Source: Aporrectodea caliginosa | Lineage: Eukaryota; Annelida; Clitellata; Crassiclitellata; Lumbricidae | Length of the DNA: 64,000 bases | Assembly: GCA_020284085.1 (NCBI GenBank) | Contig: JACEVL010000469.1 | Span: 396,001 to 460,000, forward strand | Reading direction: 5' to 3' | In this document: positions 1 through 10,020 of the stretch, piece by piece | Layout of the letters: each line of letters begins with the position of its first letter | Numbering within the stretch: the stretch's first letter is position 1 | The notes under the pieces: generated by a model | What the model saw: the letters and a program-made list of their open reading frames with translations, nothing else | The model's database searches: none | What the model was told of the DNA's origin: nothing | Translations under genes and position numbers: made by a program

Positions 1-38
1 GTGGGGGTCAAAAATACCCCCAGAGGTACTTCAGAGGG
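1..38. mobile_element. Right end of a TTAA (piggyBac-type) element
   Basis: The window begins inside an element that ends ...TTCAGAGGG and is followed by TTAA at 39-42. A short palindrome, GGGGGT-CAAAAA-TACCCCC, lies just inside the end. The same layout (GGG|TTAA end plus a nearby palindrome) is seen at every other TTAA element in this window. The body lies outside the window, so the family assignment rests on the terminus alone. Confidence 0.6.
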
Positions 39-42
39 TTAA

Positions 43-2218
43 ATGATTTGTATGTGCTTACCCTATCACAAGATTCTAGACAGAGTCTTTATCTGTATAA
101 GACTTGACAAGGATGAGACTTGGTAACCGGTTCAAAGCAATTTCTCTGTAAAAGGTTTCTGCAATTGTTGCTGTCATAGCCTTTCCAACATCAGCAGTGC
201 CCAGATTCACACATTACCGATTACTTCATTTACGTTCGCCTTTCAGATTCTTACAAGAAGAGTTCATGTTTCATGTATCAGTAGTAGTTCTTTTCGAGTA
301 AAATAAGAAATTATTCACACAGAAAAAACTTCATGACGAAATACTGAAGCTATCCATCCGTTGTATAATTGCAAACCTTTCTGCTATTATTCAGGATATA
401 TTTAGTGAAGATAAAATAGCTGTCATTAGCTGACCATTGCTAAAGTGTGGGTAAAACAAATCCACTTTAATATTATTAAGATGAAAGCCTTGTCTTGCAA
501 CGCAGATTTTGAAGCTCTGGCCGAATGTTGCTCATCGTTTCATACACTTGCTAAAAATAACAGTAAAAGTCAATATTCAACATGTTTATAGAACATAATT
601 TCATTGCAGCTCAAAATAGAAGAATGACTGTTCATTCATAAACACTCAAGCATCACCATATACTCCATAGCATCACAATATCACTCCCGTTCGTAAATCA
701 CTCCACTGGCTGAAAATCCTTGAGCGTATCCACTTCAAAGTTTTATCGCTAACCTACAACTCAATGCAATACTACCAGCCAAAGTACCCTTGCGAACTAA
801 CTCTTCACCATCCAGACATCCCGGTCGCATTTACTGAAATCCCAACTTGTATAGCAATTCATTAAAATTTAAAACATGATTTAGGCATGTTTTCTACGCA
901 CATCCAACTTCTACTTCTACTATAATATATGTCCATCCCTCATCCAAATTCTACTTACACTAAACATATTTCAATCGTTCATCCAACTTCTAGTTTTACT
1001 GCAATAATCTAGCATCAAAGTCATTTTGCATACATGTAGCTCATCCAGCTTCTATTTCTGCTAAAATTATGTTCGTCTAACTTCTAATGTTACTGCAATA
1101 ATGTAGCATTAATACCATGTTTTCATCGCTCATCCAACTTCTGGTTTTACTATAACATTATGTTTATGCTTGGGATTTGAGTATATGCATCCCACTCTAC
1201 CCGTTTGTGCACATATCTCACTTTCTCCCGTCCCCAATCACTACTTGCCTCAAGTTTTCCAACCGATCCATATCCCACACTGCACCTCAACTCCAGAACA
1301 AACACCCTCAGAATCTCCCAATATTCTCAGTTCCTCCAACAAAACTGCCACTCACTCGCCGTCACCTGCCTCAGGCTCCTCTACTCATCATGCCAAACGT
1401 TTTCCAAATTGAAGTCCCACCTATTCCAGATATCATACACTGATCCATCCGACACTCTGCCTTCCAAGCTTTCTCGTCCTCAACGAAACCAGCCACAACA
1501 GTTGATCTGCCTGTCACTGGTCTCTCTGGCAACCGGACTCCAGCGTCCACTGGACATCGATCTCTGGACAACCCCTCTGATACGACGCAGCGCTCGTGAA
1601 TAAGCTGGTGCTTTGAGCTTAGCTTTAGAGTAGCGCCTTAGATATTTGTAGTTTACGATTCAGATGATTACAATTCGTAGTTGAGTGACTAGTTAGTAAT
1701 AATGGCGGCAAGGCACATTTCCACAAATTCTTTAAGTAATGTTCTACTAAAATGTGTCTTGCTTAAACCCTTAATGTTACAGATCTGTCTCAAGACAGAA
1801 TGGCCTAATGACTGTACTTAGAAATACATCATTCGATGAACAGACAAATAAAATCAAGCCCATTTTAAATCACGCCATCTCAAATCTTCATAGCAGTTTC
1901 CAAAATTAGGACAGCTAAACGGCAGGTACATAACTTGGCATTCAATCACTATAGTGTATCATTTTTAAGTAGATGATACTTAAATTTAAATTTCATTTGA
2001 CAAGTTATCTTGTAATTGTTTTCGTTCAGCTGTTGTCCAATGCCTTTGAGGAGAGAAAGTATTGTATGGTGGCCAAAAAGATAGATAGAAGATAGAAATA
2101 TTCTTTATTGAAACCAATTGCATACCGCACTTTGGTGTACAAAAACAGTGATTTCCTCAAACTTTATCATGACATCGGCACTCGGCAGGGTTTAACATAA
2201 TTGCATGCAAGCAAACAA
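43..2218. other. Gene-less interval with a degenerate tandem repeat
   Basis: No convincing coding region is seen. At about 840-1150 there are five or six diverged copies of a ~55-60 bp unit built around 'catccaacttct' followed by T-rich sequence and 'actgcaataatgtagcat'. The short open frames at 1170-1600 are proline/serine-rich, overlap in several frames and have no recognisable domain, so they are not called as genes. Confidence 0.5.
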
Positions 2219-2712
2219 TTAACCCGTTTTGGACCAATGTTCGTTTTACGAACACATTTTTGATGACATCACATTGGTTGACGTCATCATTTTAGTTTTC
2301 CTTTCATGTACTCTTTTGTCTGCCAAAAGGTTGATTTGTCGGATAAATCGCCAAAAAATGTTCTTTTTAAAGTTTTGAACTGATTTAGTCTAATGCTAAA
2401 TACTGCAAGTACAGGTATGTTCAACGTCTGTTGTTTAAAAATTTGTAATTTTGGTTCGATGTTTGATATCGCACGGGCTGATGGGCATTTGACAAGTGCA
2501 CATATTTAGCACAAAGCACATGCCAATTGCGTAATTTTATTGTTATAAATGGAGTCGTAAAATTCTCATAATTATCTGGGTCATGTTCGTTTTACGAACA
2601 TTGGTCCAATATGGTACTGATGACGTCAAGTCAAGTCAACGTTGATTTACAGATGCAAGTTTCTAATCCTGAGCTACATGGGTCAACTAAATCATTAATT
2701 TTTTTATATAAG

Positions 2713-2715
2713 ATA

Positions 2716-2747
<32 letters not shown>

Positions 2748-2757
2748 TGCGTGCGTG
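2713..2757. repeat. (GT)n/(GCGT)n microsatellite
   Basis: Six GT units are followed by about eight GCGT units, inside the decayed piggyBac element. Confidence 0.95.
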
Positions 2758-2971
2758 TAATAAACAATAAAGAACCCTATTATTATTGATGGCTTTGGAG
2801 TACCACTCAATATACAGGTAAGGGTTCAACACGTGGTTAGGCTGACAGGCTGGGCCTCGGCAGTCGAGTTGTTTAGCAGCTTCTGACTACAGTTGAACAT
2901 CCCAAGTGTCACACTCTTACTCTCGACAACTTCTTCATTTCATTGGAACTCCCCACAACACTTAAGGATAC

Positions 2972-3352
2972 GTGTTTTGCTGCAATTGGGACAATACGGG
3001 AGAACCGCTTGTGAGACTGCCCTCTTATGAAATCCAGTGCAGTGAAGAACGAGCAGCGAGGAGGAATCGAATATCAGGGCAATGGATGTGTTGTGGTGGC
3101 ATTGTGGAAAAACAACAAGCCAGGGATCGTAGCATCAAGCCATGTCGGTGTGAATCCAACTGTGTCCAAGAGACACTAGTACACTACTCTAGTGTTGACA
3201 AGAAGCATATCCAAGTAAACTGCCCTATGATGATTTACTCGTACAACAAGACAATGGGTTGGGTCGACCTACTTGATAGGTTTCTCCGTGAATACAGGCC
3301 GGGCATACGCGGTAAAAGTGGTGGTTCCGCCATGTTGTCAACATATGTGTAG
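2972..3352 (+). pseudogene. piggyBac transposase remnant
   Basis: This 126-residue open frame ends in a stretch containing NCPMMIYSYNKTMGWVDLLD. It matches the piggyBac DDE_Tnp_1_7 pattern around the third catalytic aspartate (usually YN..MGGVD.LD). The normally following tryptophan-rich segment continues only in another frame (about 3310-3430), so at least one frameshift is present. A full piggyBac transposase is about 550-600 residues, so most of the catalytic domain is gone. It sits inside the TTAA element and is presumably dead. Confidence 0.7.
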
Positions 3353-4048
3353 TGGCTGCCTGGAGAGCGCACGTGGAGGTTGGTGGCAAAATGGACCAGC
3401 TGGAGTTTGTGCGATACATCGTCTTTTTGATGCTGAAAACACTACATTTCAGATAGTTTTTAACACCGATTATCCAATTTTATTATGTTATTGTGTTACA
3501 ATGTGATTTCATACATGTTCAATATTTTACATGTTGTCAGTAGCGTATTGGCCCATTGTTCGTAAAACGAACATATGCAAATTTGCATACGTTATTTGAG
3601 AAATTTAAAAAAAACATAGTACATACGTTCAAACATAGCTACCAAGGTCCATATAATTAGCACAGTTCATAAAAAAATCCTAATAAAGATTTGGTCCAAA
3701 ACGGGTTAAAGATAATAAGCGAAGCAAACTCTACTGGTCAACGTCTGTCACTGGAAAAATCTGAAAACGTTGGATTTCATAATGACGTGTTTGCATCCAG
3801 TTGAGCAAAGCAACCAACGGCGCCATAGAAGTAGATTATTTTCGTTTAATTGGATGTCATTGATGTAATATTTCATGGACTTCTATTTCGACAAAAACCT
3901 TCATTTGAGGTCAATAAATGACCAACAATTTTGTTAAATCCAACTAACACTTTTGAATGTGGGTGTTGAAATAAGATGCAAGCGATGGCAACATATTTAC
4001 ATTTTCTGCATCATTTTACTCCGTTCAGCAACATTTTAAACTTGCTTT

Positions 4049-4483
4049 CTTCTTCTTCTTTAAGTTCTCTGCCCTTCGGCAGGTTTCAACTTCCAATGAC
4101 GCCACTCTTCTCTGTGCTGTGCCTTTTCCTTTAATTTGCTGTATCCGTCTGCCATCCACCCCAGCATCATCTGCCTCGGTCTTCCCCTCCCTCTTTTCCC
4201 TTCCATTCTCCCTTCTATGATTTCTTTAAGAAGGGAGTCTCCTCGTAGTACGTGCCCTACCCAGTTCTTCTGTCTTTCCCTTATTGTTGCTATTAGCGAT
4301 CGTTTTTCATCAACCATTTGTAGCACTTCGTCATTCGTTATATGCTCAGTCCAGCTCACCTTCTCCATCCTTCTCCAGATCCACATCTCAAAAGCTTCTA
4401 ATTTCTTAAACTCTTCTTTCCTGATGGTCCAGGTCTCTGACCCATATAGTGCCACACTCCATACCAGTGTTTTGACCAGCTTT
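4049..4483 (-). mobile_element. 5'-truncated non-LTR retrotransposon insertion
   Basis: The paralogous unit near 46650 lacks this segment, so the boundaries are clear. The insert begins after 'cttgcttt' and ends at 'gacca', with a likely GCTTT target duplication (4044-4048 and 4479-4483). Read on the minus strand its 3' end is a (GAA)n tail. It carries a 131-residue minus-strand open frame at 4060-4455 with the pattern W..HI..DEVL....ekR.l...I..RqknWvGHvLRgdsLLkeiieGrmeGkRgRGRPR. That pattern is typical of the C-terminal end of many invertebrate LINE reverse transcriptases. Confidence 0.8.
4060..4455 (-). pseudogene. LINE reverse transcriptase C-terminal fragment
   Basis: The 131-residue open frame has no polymerase motifs. 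It contains only the tail after the thumb: GSETWTIRKEE, then WVGHVLRGDSLL, then KRGRGRPRQM. These are common in endonuclease/reverse-transcriptase ORF2 proteins of animal non-LTR elements. It is truncated at its 5' end, as is normal for LINE insertion, and has no independent function. The clade cannot be assigned from this fragment. Confidence 0.75.
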
Positions 4484-5162
4484 AAACGTGCTTATTTGCA
4501 ACAGTTGACTACTTATCCCTGCAAACGAAACTGTTAGGCACTTACAGTGCGCTATATTAAGTGTCTTGATACATACAAACAAACGTATACTTATACATAT
4601 AGACCTAGCTGTTATTTTAAGCTAGCACGTTTAGATTATAGATTACTATTTTTTAAATACAGGGAAAACCTGGGCATTAGGCATTAGGATTCAGATAAGT
4701 ATCCCTGTTGACCTTTTACTATATTATTTTACTATAGAGAATCAACTGGCTGGAAGGTTGGATAGCTGACGTTATTCATGAGGCAGTTGATCCCATGGTG
4801 GCGGATTAGCTTAACTATAGATCAAAATTAATGTCAAATTATGAAGACGAGGTTCATGATTGTGAGTCCTAAAAAATTAAACGAACGCTGGTTGAGCGGA
4901 CTGGTATTGTAACTAATTGACGAATATGGGCTAATTGATTTGTTTGTGGCGAGATGTAGGCAACCAGTAATCCTTTCTCAGAGGAAAAGGCGTGATAAAC
5001 TTTGAAACATGCATTGCCTGGATAGCAGAAACTGGTTTCAACGAAACAGAGACAGCTGCCTTTCGGGGTCTATTCAATCGTCTACGTGCACCGCAGTCAG
5101 CGACTTCTGATCCCAGGACATATGCTCATCTATGCTGTAGCATTGGCATTATAGGCTAATTA

Positions 5163-5684
5163 CACTGGTCAACAAATAAAAATATCATTTCGTAACATTG
5201 GTCGAATGGCTGTTTTTATACCATTTTGGGGTGCTGAATTCAAATACGGCCATTAAAATCCCGCCCACGTACCGTTTTTTTGTTATAGGCCTTATGATAT
5301 AGGCCTAGCTGTTAAGAATAAAAATATGGGTATTTTAAGAGTTACAATCATTATGATTTTTCTCATAAAAATGCATTTTTTTCATAATTTGTTTTACAAA
5401 CATCATGTTTACCTACTATTTTAAAGTTGACATATACACATTTTCAATAATAATAATGAAAATCATGAAAAAAGATTACTCGTTTGCACAGTTACAATTG
5501 CCAGCTGTTCATATCTTCCTTTTATGTTGTTGTATTGTTAACAGCTATATTATAAGACCTGTAACCAAAAAACGGTACGTGCTGCAGGATTTTAATGGCC
5601 GTATTTTGATTCAGCGCCCCAGAATTAGTATAAAAACAGTTATTCGACCAATGTTGCAAACAAGTTTTTATTTGTTGAGCAGTG
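5163..5684. repeat. Inverted-repeat (fold-back) part of the composite element
   Basis: The left arm (5163-5295) and the reverse complement of the right arm (5550-5684) share long matches, including TGCTGAATTC/TGAATC, 'aaatacggccattaaaatcc' and 'acgtaccgttttttg'. The 97-residue frame at 5405-5698 lies across the loop and right arm and has no recognised similarity. Confidence 0.75.
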
Positions 5685-5850
5685 TTATGAGCTATTAAAG
5701 AATCTTTACGAAAATGACATTTATTTGACTAAAAATGACCTATAACATTAAAATGTGACATAATGGAATTTTTTACAGCCCAGATCTGAAATCAGCAGCC
5801 ACAAATTAATGAAAGGCAGCCAATGCAGTTCATGTTATATAAACTTTCTA

Positions 5851-7380
5851 CACTGTGAGCCATAAAAAACCGGGCCACTTTATGTTTAGCTATATCGCGG
5901 TCGGTATTTTAAATTTTTTTTATAGTTTTTGTGTCGTTTGAAAGAAAAATTAAATCTCTACGATTTACTTATTTACTTGCGCGGATGACGTCATATCCGT
6001 TTCGCAGCATAATGTAAATAAAGTTGATGGTTGAAAATTTGAGTTAAAATTTTAAAATGTTGAGTTTTGAGGATAAAATTTTAATTAAAAATCTGCGGGA
6101 ATGCAAAAATTATTCTTCTAGACGATTAATTAAGGAGTTTCCGAACAAGAATTGGAAAAGAAAAACATTAGATGACTTTCTGCGAAAGTTGAGAACTACC
6201 GGTTCAGTTGAACGCGCTGCGGGAAGTGGTCGGCCAAAATCGTCGCGAACTGAAGATAATATCGCCGCCGTCAATGAATTGGTTCAGAGCCAGGAAGACA
6301 AGCCTAAAACACATCTTTCAACCAGACAAATCGCGAGAGAGCTGAATCTTACACAAACGACGGTCAGACGCATTATTCATAACGATTTGGAACTGAAATG
6401 CTTAAAAAGACGACGGGCTCAGGAACTGACCACCGCTAATCGTCAATCTCGTTTGGTACGAGCTAGACAATTGCTGCAGCGTTTCTCAGTATCGGATGTC
6501 GGTTTCATTTTCTTCACTGATGAAAAGTTATTTACAGTTGCTGCGCCGTCAAACACTCAAAACGATCGTCTTTATGTGCCTCGTTCAGTGTCAAAGAAAC
6601 AGATTTCATCAGACCGTCTGTTGCGTACCAGGACAACATTCAGCAAGTCGCTCATGGTTTCCGTGGGAATTTCGAAACTCGGTCGCACAGAGCTTATATT
6701 CGTTGACCCGGGAGCCAAAATCAATGGCCAATATTATCGAGACGTGATGCTAGCACAACATTTGTTGCCACAAATGCGCCACATTGCTGGCGACATGTTC
6801 ATTTTCCAACAAGATTCAGCTCCGGCGCATCGGGCTCGTGAAACAATTGAGTATCTGTCTCGCAATGCACCATACTTCATAGGGCCAGAGATGTGGCCAC
6901 CCAATTCGCCTGACCTAAATCCACTCGATTATTCCATCTGGTCCATTATGGAACAGCGCGTGTACCAACAGCGCATTCAGAACACTGATGAACTTCGGCA
7001 GTGTCTCGTATCCGTCTGGAACGATCTGGAACAACATCTTATTGACACTGCAATTGATCAGTGGCGACGTCGCTTGGCAAAATGTGTACGTGAAAAAGGA
7101 AGTCATTTTGAACACAAACTTTAAACAAATAAAGGCACTGAAGAATTGTTTGCATTTAAGTAGTAAAAATGCAGCATTTATCGATTCTCACGTGTTTTTA
7201 GTGTCTTCAGTTTCGCAAGACAAGTTTAGCATACATGTAGGACTAAATCGATAATGTTTATTTCTGCTCTTTAGAGTATTGATCCCTGTTTAAAATAATG
7301 CAAAAAGTGTAAAAATCGATAAAGAAATGACAGAGATATAGCTAAACATAAAGTGGCCCGGTTTTTTATGGCTCACAGTG
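5851..7380 (+). mobile_element. Complete Tc1/mariner-type transposon (DD37D), 1.53 kb
   Basis: The terminal inverted repeats are 46 bp and identical (left 5851-5896, right 7335-7380), beginning CACTGTGAGCCATAAAAAAC. TA duplications lie at 5849-5850 and 7381-7382. It carries a single uninterrupted transposase gene. Perfect repeats and an open gene suggest recent activity. Confidence 0.93.
6057..7124 (+). CDS. Tc1/mariner superfamily transposase (DD37D, maT-like)
   Basis: The 355-residue open frame is the usual length for the superfamily. Residues 1-125 look like the paired helix-turn-helix DNA-binding region, with a GRPKSSRTED linker of the GRPR/AT-hook kind and a second HTH around STRQIARELNLTQTTVRRII. 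The catalytic domain shows FFTDEKLF (first Asp), FQQDSAPAH (second Asp) and SPDLNPLDYSIW (third Asp). Thirty-seven residues separate the second and third aspartates by direct count, giving DD37D, the spacing reported for the maT group, rather than DD34D or DD34E. The start was chosen as the first ATG of the frame, about 160 bp inside the left repeat. No frameshift or stop was seen, so the protein may be functional. It excises and inserts its own element at TA sites. Confidence 0.92.
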   Translation: MLSFEDKILIKNLRECKNYSSRRLIKEFPNKNWKRKTLDDFLRKLRTTGSVERAAGSGRPKSSRTEDNIAAVNELVQSQEDKPKTHLSTRQIARELNLTQTTVRRIIHNDLELKCLKRRRAQELTTANRQSRLVRARQLLQRFSVSDVGFIFFTDEKLFTVAAPSNTQNDRLYVPRSVSKKQISSDRLLRTRTTFSKSLMVSVGISKLGRTELIFVDPGAKINGQYYRDVMLAQHLLPQMRHIAGDMFIFQQDSAPAHRARETIEYLSRNAPYFIGPEMWPPNSPDLNPLDYSIWSIMEQRVYQQRIQNTDELRQCLVSVWNDLEQHLIDTAIDQWRRRLAKCVREKGSHFEHKL

Positions 7381-7486
7381 TATAATAATTATGAGCATAT
7401 TAAAGAATCTCTACAAAAATGACATTTATTTGACTAAAAATGACCTATAACAAGAAAATGTGACGTGGTGGCCATTTTTACAGCCC

Positions 7487-7543
7487 AGATCTGAAATCAG
7501 CATCCATCAGCCTTTTAAATTTTTGGATGCTGATTTCAGATCT
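7487..7543. repeat. Perfect 20 bp stem hairpin
   Basis: The arm at 7487-7506 (AGATCTGAAATCAGCATCCA) is the exact reverse complement of 7524-7543, with a 17-base loop. It lies near the right end of the composite element. Confidence 0.9.
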
Positions 7544-7593
7544 CTTAGAGGCAGCCAACAAAGTTCATGTTGTCGAAACCTTGTTGACTTGTG

Positions 7594-7771
7594 TAATAAT
7601 TTGAATATTTATTTATATTTCCCAAGATGATACTAAAACATTTGGGCATTGTTTATTAATTTTTCCAAACAAAGGTTTGGTACTACACCACAGTCGAAAA
7701 AGTTGGAGAACGGGCGTCCTTCGCATGCGAAAATTATCTTCGTCGTCGTCGTCGTCATCATCATCATCATC

Positions 7772-7851
<80 letters not shown>

Positions 7852-7955
7852 TACAGCTTTGATATTCTTGTTAACTATACTGACGATACCTATTTATTAT
7901 TAGAATTTTCTAATAAAATTATCAGAACAGCTTGTCTACTTACGCGCTGCATGAT
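7594..7955. repeat. Dispersed repeat unit U, copy 1 (right part) with (ATC)n
   Basis: This segment matches 47331-47792, and partly 28038-28165, on both sides of an (ATC/TCA)n tract (7733-7851). The left flank contains 'caaacaaaggtttggtact' and 'gggcgtccttcgca'. The right flank contains 'gacgatacctatttatta' and 'cttgtctacttacgcgctgc'. All poly-Met, poly-Ile and poly-Ser open frames here are products of the microsatellite. Confidence 0.85.
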
Positions 7956-8870
7956 TATTATTATTATTATTAAGGAGTATTTATATAGCGCCCCTTCAAG
8001 GTAATCTACTCAGAAGGCAGAAGCGCCCCAGTCCAACCACGGCTAAACAATACAGTCTTGAGGTTTACAAAGAACGTAGTGGTGTGACCCCTAGGCACTC
8101 GGCGGAGTGCAACAGGGAGTCCATTCCAGGCCGTAGGGCCAGCGACCGAAAAAGAGCGCCGCTGCTTTATGGTAGTCCGCGAGCGAGGGACTAAGAGTTC
8201 GGCTTGATTAGCTGATCGTAGAGCAGATCGCCGCTGGACACCAGAGGTGGAGCAGCAGATTTCCCGCAGGTATAGCGGAGCGATACCCTCCATGCAGCGC
8301 CAGACCAGCGCAGAAACCTTATAGGCGATCCGCTGCGAAAATGGAAGCCAGTGTAGTACATTCCGCATATACTCTAAGATGTGGCCAAATTTTGGGATTC
8401 GCCCAATAAGACGTGCCGCCGCGCGCAAAACCCGCTCTATGCACCCAATCCGGACTGCTGGGAGCCCATCATAGAGGGCACTGCAATGGTCGAGGCGAGA
8501 GACCACAAAGGCGTGGATAAGGGTAGGCAGCAGTAGGAGTTAGAGAGCTAGATATTACCCTAAGCTGACGCAGTTGGTAATAACAATCGCGACAGAGTAG
8601 ATTGATGTGTCGCGTGAACGTGAGCTCCTGGTCCAAGGTAACAGCAAGGTCACGGACAGATGAAGAGAAAGTAATCCAGGGGAACTCAAGAGCTAAGGCC
8701 TCTAAGTTAATTTTTGCAAGTTGTTGGCGCGTGCCAAACCAGATATATTGAGTCTTATTGGGGTTTAGTCGTAGGCGGTTGGATGACATCCAGGCCTCTA
8801 AGGTCTGCATGGCCCGCCTAATTTCTCGGACCGCAGCAGCAGCAATAAACTGGCACAATATCAGATATTA
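7953..8870 (-). mobile_element. CR1/L2-like LINE, 3' fragment
   Basis: This is a minus-strand non-LTR retrotransposon fragment. Its 3' end is an (ATT)n tail at 7953-7972 beside the sequence 'tatttatatagcgcc', and it is truncated at its 5' end near 8870. Two overlapping open frames encode the region after the polymerase motifs. 'Tttatatagcgcc' recurs at about 54937, suggesting another trace of the same family. Confidence 0.8.
8006..8858 (-). pseudogene. LINE reverse transcriptase C-terminal half, frameshifted
   Basis: The frame at 8469-8858 (129 residues) contains WMSSNRLRLNPNKTQ, the segment just after the YVDD box in CR1/L2/Rex-type reverse transcriptases. The frame at 8006-8506 (166 residues) continues with VSRLDHCSALYDGLP, LHWLPFSQRIAYKV, APLYLREI, RRSFSVAGPTAWNGLP and a final LKTVLF. 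This order is diagnostic for the Jockey-superfamily C-terminus. The two frames overlap at 8469-8506, showing a frameshift. The endonuclease and polymerase core are missing. It is a dead copy. Confidence 0.85.
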
Positions 8871-9290
8871 TTAAATATAGCATTTGTGTTCAGCTTTTGA
8901 ATTTACTAAGCCAGGCGGCTGCATTGCTCAGCATTAGTTGAGTTTTGCTGGAATGATAAAATAACGTAAAAAGTGAAAAAAACTCAAAAAACTAATTTTC
9001 CCAACTGGCACAATATCAAGTTTTGTTCAGAATTACTTCCTGCACACAAAAATATCCTTTTTGTGCTTGTAGCTCAAAATTACACTATGTTATGCTAACA
9101 TTTAATAAGGTAAAAATGAAAAAAAACTAAAAAAAACTAATTTTTTTTCAACTGGCACTATATCAGGTTTTGATCAGAATTTCTTCCTGAACTCAAAAAT
9201 ATAATTTTTTGCTTGTAGCACCAAAATGCACAATGTTACGCTAACAGCTCTGACTAAACATGAAATTGAGAGACAGGATTTCTAATAAAA
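8846..9290. repeat. Diverged tandem repeat, ~150 bp unit, three copies
   Basis: The landmark 'aactggcac(a/t)atatcag' recurs at 8848, 9003 and 9150, giving spacings of 155 and 147 bp. Each copy also carries 'ttcctg', a 'cttgtag' motif and an A-rich 'aaaaactaa' end. Confidence 0.75.
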
Positions 9291-9425
9291 TAACATAGAG
9301 GTCATTAACGTGATTAACATTTTCCCATCTATGGATTCTAAGGTAATTTTCAAATGTGACAGAGAGATTCATTTGCAATCCTATATGTAATTCAAAGTAA
9401 AAATAATTCGCTTTCTTTTATGTAG

Positions 9426-9651
9426 CGACCGTTTCCGATGGGGTCAGATGTCCAAATGGAAGGCAGTGCGCTGTTAATGAGCGCAACCAACCAGTCTGTG
9501 TCTGCCCTGATGAGTGTCTCTACTACACGTCGGACATAGTCTGTGGCAGTGATAACCGGACATAATTATGGCAATGAGTGCGAGCTTCAGAAGGAGGCAT
9601 GCTATACGAATACAAGCATCCGAGTAGTAAACAAAGGATTCTGCCTCCAAG
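9426..9651 (+). pseudogene. Follistatin/Kazal-type module exon with a one-base break
   Basis: A pyrimidine-rich tract ending TTTTATGTAG precedes 9426, and CAAG|GTAAGT follows 9651, so this looks like an exon. The conceptual product has a FOLN-like piece, CPNGRQCAVNE then PVCVCPDEC, followed by a Kazal-like piece, DIVCGSDN, GNECELQKEACYTNTSIR and NKGFC. Together these give the cysteine order of a follistatin-type module, as in agrin or follistatin-like proteins. The frame shifts by +1 around 9560-9572 ('ggacataattatggc'), where a stop otherwise appears. If that break is a sequencing error, the exon is phase 1-1, normal for shuffled extracellular modules. No neighbouring exons of the same gene were recognised. 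It may be one exon of a real gene or a stranded pseudo-exon. Confidence 0.55.
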
Positions 9652-10020
9652 GTAAGTCAATTTCAGCAACATCCAAAGCATCGTCACTTTTCAACAGAAT
9701 ACTTAAATACGAAAACTAGGAATTGCGAGCAGTTGGAAGCCAGAGGCTGACGGGGACTCGAAGTCACAGAAGTAGCAGTAAGATTGATTCGCATTCAAAA
9801 AACATTAAGGAGCAACCATCTTCACATAATATAAATCCTTTTGAAATAAACTCGTCCTGAATCCAATTGTCTGTATATAGGGTTTCTAATCTCAACTGCT
9901 TTTGACTTTGAACACTGACAGCTCTTCATCCAGAAATACGCTGACGCATTCTCTCAGATTTTATGATGCGCATCCCAGGCTATCACCTGCAAATCATAGG
10001 TTAATTGCATTCAATATATA
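9652..10020. other. Unassigned interval
   Basis: No repeat, domain or RNA gene was recognised between the follistatin-like exon and the open Gag frame. No 5' LTR of the downstream retrotransposon is visible here. Confidence 0.4.

Larger units (their letters stand above)
2223..3705 (+). mobile_element. Decayed piggyBac-like transposon, 1.48 kb
   Basis: It is flanked by TTAA on both sides (2219-2222 and 3706-3709). The terminal inverted repeats read CCCGTTTTGGACCAA and TTGGTCCAAAACGGG. A palindrome, GTTCGT-TTT-ACGAAC, lies just inside the left end and its counterpart lies near 3560. The interior keeps only the C-terminal part of a transposase. A (GT)/(GCGT) microsatellite at 2713-2757 is internal. 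A second copy of the left end occurs at 17605. Confidence 0.85.
3710..5162. repeat. Dispersed repeat unit U, copy 1 (left part)
   Basis: This block, starting '..gcgaagcaaactctactggtc', is closely repeated at about 46280-47330 and in part at 24620-24960 and 27690-28030. In the other copies it continues into the (ATC)n-bearing segment. Here that continuation lies at 7594-7955, because a TA-flanked element (5163-7593) was inserted in between. No coding capacity is recognised. Confidence 0.75.
5163..7593. mobile_element. Composite TA-flanked inverted-repeat element
   Basis: The ends read CACTGGTCAACAA (5163) and TTGTTGACTTGTG (ending 7593), each flanked by TA. The paralogous unit at about 47320 has no insert there, so it acts as an empty site. 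Inside is a ~130 bp inverted repeat (5163-5295 against 5550-5684). It is followed by two diverged direct copies of a ~190 bp segment (about 5690-5848 and 7390-7590). A complete Tc1/mariner-type element (5851-7380) is nested between these two copies. No transposase for the outer element was found, so it appears non-autonomous. Confidence 0.7.

Noticed and set aside
7633..7903. Poly-Met, poly-Ile and poly-Ser open frames
   Set aside because: They are six-frame readings of an (ATC)n tract. The same applies at 16.2, 28.2, 47.5, 49.4, 51.7 and 52.9 kb.
9652..10020. 5' LTR of the gypsy-like element
   Set aside because: No similarity to the candidate 3' LTR (14192 onward) and no primer-binding site seen.
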